Assembly (NCBI GenBank): GCA_030734395.1 | Contig: JAUZTG010000044.1 | Span: 1-64,000 of the forward strand | Source of the DNA: Sarocladium kiliense | Taxonomy: Eukaryota > Ascomycota > Sordariomycetes > Hypocreales > Sarocladiaceae | Reading direction: 5' to 3' | Length of the DNA: 64,000 nt | In this document: positions 31,649 to 42,841 of the stretch, piece after piece | Layout: the number at the start of each line of letters is the position of its first letter | How positions within the stretch are numbered: position 1 is the stretch's first letter | Program-made: the position numbers and the translations under genes | Notes under the pieces: model-generated | The model's database searches: none | What the model was told of the DNA's origin: nothing | What the model saw: only the letters and a program-made list of their open reading frames with translations

Positions 31649-32736
31649 TTAGACGGCTGGAGCAACAGTGTAGCGTCCAGTCGTGGCAGGCTGGGTGTAG
31701 CCGGCACCAGTTACAGTATAATCAGCAGCAGGCTGATTGTATCCACCAGTAGTACCAATACCACCGGCACCGACGGGTGCGGTAGGTCCAGCGCCAGTAC
31801 CAACGCCTGGTCCGCTGACTACACCAGCAGAATGCTTCTCAGGGAAGGTCCCCGTGGTTTTGGGGACGCGGCCGTACTGAGTGAAGTGCAGGTCCATCAA
31901 GCGGTAGTCCCACCTCTTCGAGAGAAAGATGAAACCGAAGGCGAGCACAGGAAGGAGGAGCAGGTCGAGGACGCCGAAGTAGATAGCCATCTGGGTGACA
32001 CCTATGACGTTGCCACCGTCGGTGATGGCCCAACCGATTGGGTAGAAGAACCAGAGAAAGTTGGCGTAGCCAGCGAGGAGGGTGTAGTCGCGGGCCACGG
32101 TGAAGCGCTTGCTGGCAGACAGGCCACCCAGCGTGGTCTGGTAGGCGAGAAGGAGATAGGCGAGGGTGCCAAAGGTGAAAAACCCCCATTTGTAGCGGGA
32201 ATAGGTGTAGGCACCGACAAGGTAGGAGATAATCCAGAGCCAGGAGAGAAAGACGTTGTAAACGATGGTTGCCCAGCTGACACCGCTGACGAGGCCCAGG
32301 GCGATGACGATGGTCGGGAAGGCGACGACCCAGTAAATGTACTTTGCGAAGAAGACCTGGTAGGTTGCCGCTTCGCCGACGCGGAGGTGCTGCGCCACGA
32401 CGGACCAACCCAGATCGCTGGCCATGGCGAAGTAGGCGATGGCGCCTACGAGAAGAGCAATGGTGAAAAGGTAGTGGAAGATGCGTTCGCCATTTCGGGG
32501 ACGGAGGCCAAGGACAACGTAGGCGAGCTGGTTGGTGATAGTCAGAGCATGTTTTGCGAACCACCGACGTTGTGAGGGATTGAAAGGGGGGAGCAGCATA
32601 CGAATGAGAGAGCGAAGACGGCGGTGACAGCCCAAAGCCAGTGGGAACCATTCAAGGTGAGCGAACGTCCGCCTTGAGGAGGGTTCACATCGAGAACGTC
32701 GTCTCGAGCGTGCACGAACATGTGGCCCATGGTCAT
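31649..32736 (-). CDS. Opsin-related protein (ORP/HSP30 type), no retinal lysine
   Basis: Exons 32602-32736 and 31649-32527 with a 74-nt intron (GTATGC donor, CTGAC branch, CCAG acceptor) encode 337 residues. Spliced helix A reads LWAVTAVFALSFLAYVVLG. Seven helices follow, with the microbial-rhodopsin-like helix C (RYKWGFFTFGTLAYLLLAY region) and helix G VLDLLLLPVLAFGF. In light-driven rhodopsins helix G has a Lys four residues after the Asp; here that position is Leu, so no Schiff base can form. This is the hallmark of fungal ORP-1/HSP30 plasma-membrane stress proteins. The tail is Gly/Thr/Tyr-rich and repetitive (GYNQPAADYT, GYTQPATTGRYT). The first of three close ATGs is taken as start; MGHMF is also possible. 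Confidence 0.9.
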
Positions 32737-33949
32737 GAGTCGTCGGGTTGTGTTAGTGCTTTAGCCGATATGTTGTGAGTTTGAGAGTTTCGAACTATTC
32801 GAGTCGGACGGCGTGGACCTGTCAGAAGGAACCTCGAAATCATCAGCAAGCCCAGTCAAGGTAGGCCTTCTTATATATATCACCGGCCATGAGCTTGGCA
32901 GACATGACGTCGGAACACATCATGCATCTCAACCAGACCACAGCACAAGAAAAATCGTTCCCCTAAAAGCTACATAGGGCAGAGCCAAGCTGTTCTGCCT
33001 GACAGGAACTCATCCATCCCCTCCGATCCATTCGCTGCGGTGGCTCGACCGGAGAAAAAGAACATGTTTTCCCCCTTATCCCATGGTACTTAACCAGCTT
33101 CTCTGCAAGGCTTACGAGTGATGTGACCGGCCCGTACGCTGAGAGCCTGCTGGGGAACAAGGACGGAATGCAAGCAAAGCAAAGGTGTGCAACTTTCGCA
33201 CGAGATATGTGCGGGGTCTCCAAAACAGCGCATATCAGCCAAGCAGTCCCAAGACGGCGTGGGAGTTGTCAAGAGGGAGACGCACCACAGCTGGTGCCAG
33301 GGTCTGTGGGACGGTCTGATGATAGGTCGATCGCTGGCATTGCCATTGGACAAAAGTGCCGAGCTGTTAGTGCCGAATCGAAGACGTCGGAGCTCCACCT
33401 CCGGCTACCCACTTTCACACAGGCCTAGGGGTCTAGAGAAAAGGCGACTAGGGAAAGTGTTTACCGTGGTGCGTGTCATGGTTGCCCTCGCGACACCGGT
33501 TAGGAGACTCGCTCCGGTAATAGGTTTATGGCTTGCATGTGCGACTGGTCGAGAACCTGCTCTCGCTTTTCTCCACGCCCAGCATCGAGATCAAGTCCTT
33601 TGGTCGAAACGAATTACCGGAGAGGAACTTCCGCATTGTATGTTATATCGAAGGGCGTAGATGCTTAAGTGTGGTAGGCTGACGAAGGCGCGTTAAGGCG
33701 CAATACCCGCTAATGCAGTGCAGCACCGATGCGATGCTCCCTGTTCAATTTACAGGACATACGTCAGTCAGGTGAAGTGGGCTGAATGCACCCCAAATCA
33801 TAAGCATCTACAATCCATTTATTTCGCGCGAGAAGGCTATATCCCTCCACTTCTTTTTGCTACAACCAAATCTCCTCTGAATTCCTGGCTTGCTTTAGTT
33901 GACCACAACTTCTTCAATACCTGAATAATCTCCGTTGTTCTAACGCCCA
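32737..33949. other. Upstream region of the opsin-related gene; nothing else supported
   Basis: The first few hundred bases should be its promoter (a TATATATA patch near 32870). The overlapping forward frames at 33123-33660 have no family resemblance. Confidence 0.35.
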
Positions 33950-36135
33950 CAGTCAATACACCTCCCGGATGCCGCAGGACACCTTTACGCTTGTGGCGAT
34001 AGCATGATAAACTCCACCACACTGATGCCACTAAGCAGACCGAATGGATGAACATAGATGACGAGATGGTATGTGATACTGATGCAAAGCTTGTGTGACT
34101 GGTATGCGTTGCGAAAATGTAATACAGGGTGCAACCCACGGTGACAAGGCAACCGAGACAGTGTGGGAGTGGGTATGTATATCCTCCGCAGATAGTTCTG
34201 TCCCGGTCTTACTGCCCGCCGCGCGTCGTGTCGAAGACATGGTGGCGTGCTGACTTTGTAGAGGTACCTCGTGGGAACAAACAGGTTCTGGCTGAGGACT
34301 CAACCTGCGGCCAAGCTTGAATTGATCGAGATAAGTAAAAGCGCTATAATCGTACGCTGTTGTATCCCCTGACCTGAACCTCAGACTGTGTTGGAAGTCA
34401 GATGTTGTGAATTCAACGCCACTCACATGCGATAGCAAGCAGTAAGCAAGGAGTATCACATTACGAACCGCAATTGGATTGGAACTTCGGATGAACAGCA
34501 TCGGATTGAGAGTATGGCTACAGCGGACGGCTTTTAGTTCCTGTGCGACGTACGTACAGAGCCTAATGAGGAAACAACATGCTCCATGTTTCTAGGCGCT
34601 CAGATATTGGCGGTCGTCAATGTCTCTCTACCTTTGTACCATGAGCAAGGTGGCCGCTCAGTATTTTTAGGTTTGTCGATGTTATGCTTCACCTCTCGAC
34701 GCTACACACATACCAACCCATCTCGTGCTGTGCGGAAACTGCGACTACCGTCCTCAGTACGGCTCGTTGCCCACCTGCCAGACTGTATTCCAGGGCATTG
34801 TGTCGCACTTGCGTATTTAATAGCTGCCCTATTACCACAACCCTGAGAATGACACTATCATCCACGGCGACTATTCGCGCCCCTTATGGCCCCAGTTCCG
34901 GACCAGGATGATCTCTCACAGCTGATCCGTCCAGAAGATTCGAGACTGGGTTTTCGTTACCACGACTCGCAGCCATTCACCCATTCCCCGAATACGTCAG
35001 CCCATTATCGCCATCAACTTTCCATGAACCGCCCTGAGTGGATTCCTTTCCGTCGAGTTTCGTCCACTGCATCCTAATCCACCCTGATTCTGACCAAGAC
35101 GATGTCGACCTCTGGGTCTGCTCATGTCGTGGTGCCCATCGACCGTCTCTCAAACCATGTGATCGACTTCGCCCAGTCCGATCACAATCCTGCCCTCATA
35201 TTTGGGGGATCGTCTTCCTTCGAACAACGGTGGATGGGCCAATGCGATGAGGCTGTCACGGACGGCATATGGACAAGGGCCGCCGCCCCCAAGACTTTGG
35301 CGCCCGCCTCCGTAGCCTCCGTAGAGGAGCTGCAATATATCACGATGTCACCAACACCGCAGTATCAATCATCTCACGGCGCACCCGACTTGGACTCATG
35401 CTTTGGAGACAACAAACTCGGCGACTTGTCCTCTTCCGATGCGCTTCTGGCTGGTCTTGGGAAACCAAGTCCAAGGAGACAAGCGTCTTCAGCTGAACCG
35501 GACGATGAACAAGAGGACCAAGAGGGTCGTCACCTCATTATGAGGACGGCTCACAATATCATTGAGAAGAGGTATCGAATGAACTTGAAGGGCAAGTTCG
35601 TGGCCCTAGCGAACAGTGTCCCGAGTCTACGGATTCTATCGAAGAGCGTCCGCGGCGAGGATACCCCAAAGGACCTGCAGAAGCTTCACGAGCTGACCAA
35701 AGCTCACAACTTCAATAAGGCTACAGTTCGTCTCTCCTTGCTAATAATCCACGACATGAGAAACACTTTCTAACAGTAAATGAGGTGTTGAGCAAAGCGA
35801 CTGAGTATATCCGCCACCTCGAAATGCGTAACAAAGCACTTCTCAACGAGAACAGGACTATGCAGGCAAGGATAGCGGCCTTCGAGAAGTTCTTAGTGGC
35901 TGGTGCCCTGGATGAATCCGTCCCTCAACAACCACCAATGCTGATGCAGCATCGTCATGATGGCTACTCACATGTCGTCAACTTGCCAATGCCTTCCGAT
36001 GATAACTTGGCGCCCCTTGGCGTGAGTCCTTTGCCCGAACATGCAGCGCAGCGCCACCGCCCAGATAGCGTTTAGCATACCATGACTGGCAGTTCAAGCC
36101 TCCCAGCCTCGCATACCTCAACAGCGGCGTATCCA
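33950..36135. repeat. Segmental duplication, right copy (bHLH gene and upstream region)
   Basis: Counterpart of 24990-27260 with clear but diverged similarity. The segment at about 34326-34573 matches 25362-25625 only as reverse complement (for example the CGCATGTGAGTGG-ATTC core and GGCTCTGTACGT). The rest is in direct orientation. Similarity fades near CCTCAACAG at about 36125. Confidence 0.85.
35102..36075 (+). CDS. bHLH transcription factor, SREBP-type basic region (right copy)
   Basis: Exons 35102-35725 and 35785-36075 with a 59-nt intron at the same place as in the left copy (GTTCGT donor, ATGAG acceptor). They give 304 residues, with helix 2 reading FNKATVLSKATEYIRHLEMR. The basic region is AHNIIEKRYRMNL with the SREBP-type Tyr. 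The Arg/Lys cluster just before it (RHLIMRT) is weaker than in the left copy (RNRVKKR). The C-terminus diverges after about residue 280, and the reading frame ends about 40 codons earlier than in the left copy. The divergence of both copies with frames kept open suggests both were under selection after duplication. Confidence 0.72.
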
Positions 36136-37129
36136 CGACGGGGAGCAGGCACCATAGCCTCTCTAGGCTAACGGAACCCGTGCTACGATGTCACACTGTC
36201 AACCATTCGTATCCTGCTATGCTCAACATTTCCTCTCTTGGCCTCATTGATTCTTGCCGTGGCGTTCATTGTGCCATGCTCTCTCGGCCTGCTGCTTCTG
36301 CAGATCCCTCCCGCATTATGGATTGCTGTCCAGTTAGCGCCGTTTCCTCTGGCTATGGTCTCACCGCTCACAGAGGCAGTTATGACCTTTGCGATCCCCT
36401 CTATCCTGAGGAAGCTAGATGCGCTGGAGGTTGCGAATGAGAACTTAGTATGGTGCCTCGGTGTTGCCCTAGCCATGATGACCTTGTCTGGTATTAATGT
36501 TGTTTGAGAGCTGGCATCGTCAAGAGCCTGATACTCCTTCAATGTTTCCCTGTTCAAAGACAAGCTAGATCACCCTGATCTGACCTTTGGTTGGAAGCTG
36601 AACATCTGTGTTCCCTGGCCGGAGTGCGAGGACCGCGAGGGTAGATTTCCATGAGGAGTGTCATATACATCTCTCACACAGACAGTGTGAGGCATGGCAT
36701 CGATTGTCGATTGAAATGATTCTGACTATCAGATATAAAAAGACGGGAAATATACCAGACGCCGATACATCTGATCCATGTTCACATCGCGTGGGTGTAT
36801 TCATGCCTAGTTGCTCAAAAAGTTTCAGGCTCAGAGAACGAAAAAAGTACAACAAACTTACTGAACAATTTCACCGAGCGCCAGAGGCCTCCAAGGCAGT
36901 GGCCGCCGCGACGCTGGGATCGCATGCTCTGTTGCTAGGTCAGTCCTTGCGGCAGCGTGGCAGGAGAGACGTACCTCATGGCAGACTACAGAAACAAGAC
37001 GATTCAGCTTGCTCCATCTCAATAAATACGACCAGCGCCATATGCGCAGGGAAACCTGAATGTTTGGGACGTGAATGCCATCAATCACCAAGGCGGAGGA
37101 GAAGCGGCGAGAAGCCGGGAAACGCCGCG
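36136..37129. other. Gene-poor stretch with one hydrophobic frame
   Basis: A forward frame at 36238-36507 encodes 89 mostly hydrophobic residues (three possible helices, e.g. VAFIVPCSLGLLLLQIPPAL) without recognised family. It could be a relic of a membrane protein. The frame at 36608-37165 has no support. Confidence 0.3.
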
Positions 37130-37477
37130 TCATGCGCGATGATGAGCGTATGGATCCCAGGCTAGGCGCAAGGGGTACCGAGGAAAAAGACTAGAGTAAT
37201 TTGCAATTCTCTGCGTTAACTTGCAGATATGATCGTCGTATATTTTGTCATCAGGAAGGATGCAATTTTGCATCTGCTCGTCGTTGAAGGCTGGGTCAAG
37301 TCGAGACACGGCTCCGCGTATGTAGCCTGCTGTGCCGGTCATAGTGCCTGTCAATTCAACGCGCATCAACCGCTCGGCCCAGGAATGGGTGAGAGCCGGT
37401 GTAGTTAGGAGCCCGAAGATAGTCAGGTACTGTAGCATCGTAAACATCAGACCCAAATTCTTTCCAATGCATGCCAA
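37130..37477 (-). pseudogene. DUF7492-type secreted protein, N-terminal relic
   Basis: The frame contains a signal peptide (MLQYLTIFGLLTTPALT) and the family start right after it: HSWAERLMRV, GYIRGAVSRLDPAFND, QMQN and CKLTQRIANYS. Intact relatives continue with a domain including a GHVTLP-type motif. Here family similarity stops after SLFP and the frame ends about 20 residues later at 37130, so most of the domain is gone. The probable original start is the ATG at 37438 or 37447 rather than 37477. The signal peptide survives, so a truncated secreted peptide could be made if transcribed. Confidence 0.55.
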
Positions 37478-38053
37478 ATAGCTCGCCGTAGGCCAAGGCC
37501 ATTCGCTTTAAGTATTGCGACAACATCAAGGGGCGGACGATTTCTTCCCCAGGCCGATTTTGGCCAACCTGGAGTGCTGGGACCTGGTGTGGTGGGGCCG
37601 GCATGTCCGATGTCAGGCGAACAGGGGGCTCAGGTTCGGCTCAGGATAAAGCGGCGTTGCTCAGCTTCGCCTCTGGGCAGTTCAGCTTTACTTCTCATAC
37701 CAACCCTCGCCCACAGCCGGCCGTCACACAACATTCGCAAAACCATGCGAAACACGTTCGTGCAGTGGCGCCGCCGACCGTCTCGAGCCTGCGGGGACCG
37801 TGGGTACTGAGAGCCTGGGTTGTGTTACATGGCTTTGACGTCGGTATCGGTTTCGCTCCACGTCTACTACAGCACTACATAGTTTCTGCGATTTCTCTCT
37901 CTCCGCTTCCTGCGACTTTATAACAACCAGTAGTGGTTTTCATGCTCGTCACCTATCCTGTTACTGAACATAGACGCTGATACATTCGGACGAAGGGCTT
38001 CCTAGGTGTGACTACATCAGCCGAAAAATGAATAGAACTTCCAACAGCGACCA
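37478..38053. other. Intergenic, nothing recognised
   Basis: Between the DUF7492 relic and the gluconokinase relic. Short frames only. Confidence 0.35.
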
Positions 38054-38663
38054 AGAGCAAAGACTATCGATGGGTCGTGTTCGTATCCGGCGCTACTGTC
38101 TCGGGCAAGTCCTCAATCGACAAGTATATGGCTTCGCATTTTGACGCCCGCTTCGTCGAGGGTGACGATGTAAGGATCCACCATTCGCCGGCAACACTGG
38201 CCACTTACTCACAAGATCGCAGTTTCACACGAAGGCAAACATCGAGAAAATGCACAGAGGCGAGTCCCTGAATGACTCTGACCTTCAGAGCTGGCTTGAA
38301 GCCCTTCGTGAGTATGCCACGCTCTACCCAGAGGAACCTGGCTCGGGTCACATCGTTATGACATGTTCTGCTCTGAAGCGCGAACATTGAAACATTCTAC
38401 GTGAAGGTTATCGACACCATGGAGGATTAGGAGTCCGCTTCCTATTCCTCGATGCACCGGTGTCTGTGCTGTGAGGACGAGCCGAGCGCAGAAAAGGCCA
38501 TTTCGTGGATCCACATCTTGTTGTGTCACAATTTGAGGCTCTGGAGAGACCCCGGATCGATGAGAAGGATGTGATGTTACTTAGCGTGATTCCCCCACTT
38601 GAAGCGGTTCAGCGGGATGCACTCAATATCGTTTCTGAGATGCTGCAGAAGGAAGGCAAGTAA
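38054..38663 (+). pseudogene. Gluconokinase pseudogene
   Basis: Two exons with a 53-nt intron at 38170-38222 (GTAAGG donor, CGCAG acceptor) restore a gluconate kinase. It has P-loop FVSGATVSGKSS, VEGDD then FHTKANIEKMHRGESLND, LQSWLEALREYA, SGHIVMTCSALKREH, FLFLD, GHFVDPHLVVSQFEALERP and SVIPPLEAVQRDALNI, ending at TAA 38661-38663. Two in-frame TGA codons (38388-38390 after KREH and 38472-38474 after PVSVL) replace positions where Arg/Cys is expected, and the frame has no upstream ATG (TGA at about 38029). The enzyme would phosphorylate gluconate to 6-phosphogluconate for the pentose-phosphate pathway. Everything else including the splice sites is intact, so death is recent. Confidence 0.85.
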
Positions 38664-39716
38664 GCAGGTAGGCTATACGTACCGCTCCATACTACAACGA
38701 TGTCCTATAGTCACCAGGAAGATTGAACATGTTCTGGTTGCTGAGAGATAACATGGAGATCGATGTTGTCCGCGATCAGCTCCGCTCCTTGGAGCACTTA
38801 GACCCAGAGAACGTAAGTTCCAAAAGACTGAGATATTGGAATAGTTCGCACACTGATAGTGAGATGTCGAGACGATGCGTGCCGCAGGTGGCAGGCGATT
38901 GTGCAACTTAAGTATGGACAACAATGTTATAAAGACGTTAGTAGAGTTGGAAAACGTTTCACTAGCTCATAATTGCCATCTCCGGGCCAACACAACGGCT
39001 CGCCATGATCGATGCTATGGCGAGCAATTGAGCTTTCAGCAACTTGCGTTCATCCGTTGTCGTTGAGAAGAAGAGTATTCAAAGAGTCTTGACTCCTAGA
39101 AAATCGGTATGACTGAATGTTCGGCACTGCCGTGGCATCGTCTTGTTTTGCCCAGAAGTTGTTGGAGCGTCCAAGCCAGGTCAGTGGCACTTGCCTCAAC
39201 ACTGCCGGTAAGACTAGTAGAGCAGACGCCTCGCAGGTTTGACATATCTTGTTCCTGACTTATCTCCTTTGAATGGTCAGACTTGTACAGCCTGACCTTG
39301 CCAATTGCAGGAACTTACCACCCGTTAATGCACCTGATCTGCCTCAACTGCCTCCGAATTTCCCCTCGTCGACCCATCGTTCGTACCACAAGGGCCGACG
39401 TATCACAGTACCGCTGCAACTATACCGGCAGCAATAGCAGCGAATGTCATGTAGCGACAAGTCAGATTCTAGACATATCAGTGATTAGCGACAGACAAGT
39501 AAGATTCTGCACGGCGGATAATTCAGGGTCGAATAAGTTTTACGAACAGTTCTTAGCGCAGTGTTAAATGTGCGGGAACTTGGGCGGCATTCGCTTAAGC
39601 CAGTGCGCTAATGATCAATCGCAGAAACAATCAAGGGATGAGGACTAGAAAGCTCCCTATTATAATTCAAGGGCAGTTCTAACACAACAACCCAAATCCC
39701 AACATGGGCCGTCGTT
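38664..39716. other. Intergenic, nothing recognised
   Basis: No supported gene between the gluconokinase relic and the HHE gene. Several short frames only. Confidence 0.35.
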
Positions 39717-40465
39717 TCACTTAGTGGACGGATTGGGTGAGATGGTCGTATCGGGAAACTTCCTGAAAATATCAGAGATATGATCCATCGGTGCCGTCAA
39801 CAATCCCATAACCGTCTCGAATGGAGGGTGCTCGCCGGCACTGGGGTGACTGCGTGAGGGTACGAAAGCCTTGGTCCGGCCGAACGAGGTACTCATCGAG
39901 TTGCTTTCGTCTGCTCCAGCTTGAGCTGTTAAGGCAGACTCAAGAGCTGGCAGATCCCTCTCCTCTTCTTCTTTCATGTGCTTTGACAATGGACCCCAAA
40001 TTTCCTTCAGCTTGCTGACGTACTCAGAGTCGTTGGCTTTCATGTTCTGGAACCTTTTCAGCAGCTCCTTGACCTGGCGTAGTGTTAGCAGATGAGGTCA
40101 GTTACTCAATGAAGTGGTTGATGACAAACCTCGTGGTGTTCCTTGCGGTCACTCTCAGCCATCTGTTTTCCCTCATCACCCATGTACTTCTCAAAGGCCG
40201 GGTAGACGATAAGCTCCTCGCCGATCGAATGGCGAGCTAGTTCCCAGACGAACTGATTGCCATACCGGTCTTGGTGGTCATGATCACTTGAGTTGATGAC
40301 CTCATTGTAGTATTCTTCGAGCTCACGGTGATCCTTGGTGATAGCGGCGGAGATGGTCGTCATTTTGATGGCTGATGCGGCGAATGCCCTCTGCGCAATT
40401 CTAGGGATACAGAATGAGAGTCGTGTTGCAGTTGAAAACGGTCGTGCCGTTCGTAGTGGATACAT
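39717..40465 (-). CDS. Hemerythrin-like HHE domain protein, probably mitochondrial
   Basis: Exons 40130-40465 and 39717-40073 with a 56-nt intron (GTTTGT donor, CTGAC branch, GCCAG acceptor) encode 230 residues. The HHE domain shows the expected metal ligands: KDHRELEEYY, RHSIGEELIVYPAF, EHHE, then LSKHMKEEEERDLPALE from exon 2. The N-terminus (MYPLRTARPFSTATRL, RIAQRAFAAS) is Arg/Ser/Ala-rich and free of acids, as in a mitochondrial presequence. The C-terminal FGRTKAFVPSRSHPSA and PPFETVMGLLTAP blocks are typical of fungal members. It probably binds a di-iron centre and senses or handles oxygen/NO species. I chose the ATG at 40465 because the presequence begins there; a frame-open ATG at 40489 is possible. 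Confidence 0.88.
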
Positions 40466-41625
40466 GATGAGTCGAAGTGGTTCGCCCAACGACGCCTTGT
40501 CGCCGACATATATGTACGTCTTCTGAATGCTGTGACCAGCAGGAATAGGACCGGCCGCGTCATTGATGAGGAGAGGCCCTCGGTCAAACGTAACCAGTCA
40601 CACTTGATTTATGGATTCAGGCTGTAGATGAGTATAATGCCCGGATTTAGACGCTTTCGTCGACGTACAAATCCAGTCATTGCTCCGTTTGAGGCATGCT
40701 GGACCGGAGGAAACCCTCCTGGGTGCTCTCACCGCACCTACGCCAAAAGCCATAAACGGAACCTTCGTTCGTGACCGGCTGCATGGAGTGTGTGGAAGGG
40801 GGTTCGTCATGCGCCTATCACTCGAGAGGAGACACCGAGACCGTTCCTGTGGCCCGGGGCAGCGATGTTGACTTTGAGGAGGCGTTGCGAACGGGGAGCA
40901 AAGCTTACTGGATCGTCGGCTTATTCATATCCCCAACGTCGTAGGAAGTCAGCCACAGTCAGCTGAAAATGACAGCCACAAAGATTGGAGATACCAGCTT
41001 ATAGAGAACGACGAGGTTCAAGATGTTGCAGATAAGAACATAGTGCGTAGCGCTCTTTATCTCGACTCCGCACCTCGACGCCTTGAATGACACGCTTGGA
41101 CTACGGCTTTTGGAGCACTACAATGTACTACGGGTCAAAGAGGGTGGGGCCAACCCATGGAGAGTAGGGCTATGACCAAGTCCCCTAATTGCAGGTTTTG
41201 TAACTTTCGGCGCGTCTACTCCGAGATCGCATCCAACCCACAAATTTACGTAACTGCGGAGGGTTGTCGTACATACTGAACACGCCGGGGGAATTGTTTC
41301 AGTTGTTAGTCGTCTCAGTAAAAGCAGAGTGGTGATTGGCACGCCGGACCATGTTCCCCGCCATGGCCTCTACGGCTTCGTCTGCAGCACTCTAATGCAC
41401 GACAGGAAATTATGCCCCTAAACATAACCTGCAAGAATTTGTGGACATCTCAGCATATGGGATTTTCCGCTGCCCTTTTATGCACCACAGAGGAGGTCGT
41501 TGCAACAATAGATCCTCCACTGGCCCTAATACCAGAGTTTGTATTTTTAGCAGCCCGAAACTCGTTTTGAATTAGTATCACTTCCTATTAAATAACTTTC
41601 AAGATACTGCCTCGGTAGCTACAAT
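40466..41625. other. Intergenic, HHE promoter and unassigned sequence
   Basis: Contains the HHE promoter at the left. No further gene recognised. Confidence 0.35.
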
Positions 41626-42841
41626 CTATCGGTGAGACTTCTTGGACCTTTTGTTACTGTTAGGCTTCAACTCGCCAGCATACATCTTGAAGAACTCGAG
41701 CGGCTCCGTCGGATGCTCGCCCGTGACATCGTGGAACGCAGTGGTTGAGATGTAATTTGTTTTACCCTCACGGACGAGGCTGTAGTACTCGAGCAGGTAT
41801 TCCAGCTCTGACTGGTCACTTTCAGATTGTGCCTTAAGGACACGCTTCGCCTCAGCTCTGCGCGCGCGAAGATTAGCTGCCGCAGCCATGACCGTCCCAT
41901 CCTGTAGTGACTTACTGGGATATGTTCTCAAACTGCATTTCGATGCCCATAGCTTGACTTGCTGCAGTTGCCAGTTCGTTACCAGCGCAGAGCATGGGCC
42001 CTGGCCGAAAAGTCAATAATGTGTACCTCCAAGATGCGGCGGCGGTTCTGATCCTACCTGTGACAACCATCATTTGTCCTCTGTGCCTATCGTCAAGACC
42101 ATGCGGACCTTTGCCCGTGAGCACGTGCGCCGCGACATGGGCGACATCCTTGAGAAACGTCAGTGGGTGGTCATGATCTAAAAGGCAGTTCTGGTGACAT
42201 ACACCAAGTGCCACCGGTGCGAACTTGTGCCTGTCGCCAATAGGCAATGGCAGAACACCTTCTTCTTTCGCTTGGGGTGCATATAACAGGAGATTCTCGG
42301 CATAAAAACCAGCCCTGAATCGTTCGATCAGTCCGCGTGCTCACCCTGCGTCTCATCACAGTACGCACCTGATCACACAAGGCGAGCCACCAGCCTGGGT
42401 ACTCGCGTCGCCCTTGCTCTGCATCACCAGAGCCTCCAGATCGATAAACTCGCGGAGCCGCGGCTGCTTCTTGAAATCGGCATAATCGCAGCCGGCCGAG
42501 CTGATGAGGCATACGTTGGGGATGCCAGCCTGCTTCACCGCCTCGATAAGCTCCACGCAGATTTCGTACTTCTCCGCGTGGGCCGGCGGCACGACGCAGA
42601 TGGTGTCGCAGTTCATCAGCTTCAGGGACGAGGTCGTGTCCTTCAGACGGCCGGGCACGTGGGGCACGACTGTGGCGCCCATACCCTGGAGCTCCTGCGC
42701 CTTCGGGGACTTGAGGTTCATGGCGAGGCCGGTGACGGAGTCTACTTTCTTTGAGAAATTGGCGTGGGTGAGGATGAGTTCGGCGATGGCGAAGCCGGTG
42801 TTGCCGTCGATAGCGGTGATACAGAGGTTTCGGGGAGACAT
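41626..42841 (-). CDS. NmrA-like NAD(P)-binding Rossmann protein
   Basis: Five exons (42369-42841, 42203-42314, 42058-42148, 41916-42000, 41626-41857) with four introns of 54-58 nt, each GT-AG, give 330 residues without a break. The N-terminus has a beta strand and glycine motif (ITAIDGNTGFAIAELIL). The NmrA body follows: VPPAHAEKYEICVELIEAVK, ISSAGCDYADF, then spliced VIRAGFYAENLLLYAPQA, LGDVAHVAAHVL, VVTGPMLCAGNELA and the C-terminal YLLEYYSLVREG, FHDVTGEHPTEP. Members are atypical short-chain dehydrogenase-like redox sensors or reductases; the Tyr-x3-Lys catalytic pair of true SDRs is not evident. Exons 2-3 recur as a dead fragment at 53.3-53.6 kb. Substrate unknown. Confidence 0.88.

Noticed and set aside
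31832..32575. 247-residue forward ORF with Glu/Asp/Gly-rich sequence
   Set aside because: Antisense shadow of the opsin-related gene, whose splicing and helices are convincing.
24990..36135. LTR retrotransposon explanation for the two 2.2-kb direct repeats
   Set aside because: The repeats contain an intron-bearing bHLH gene and the intervening 7 kb holds host genes, with no gag-pol; segmental duplication fits better.
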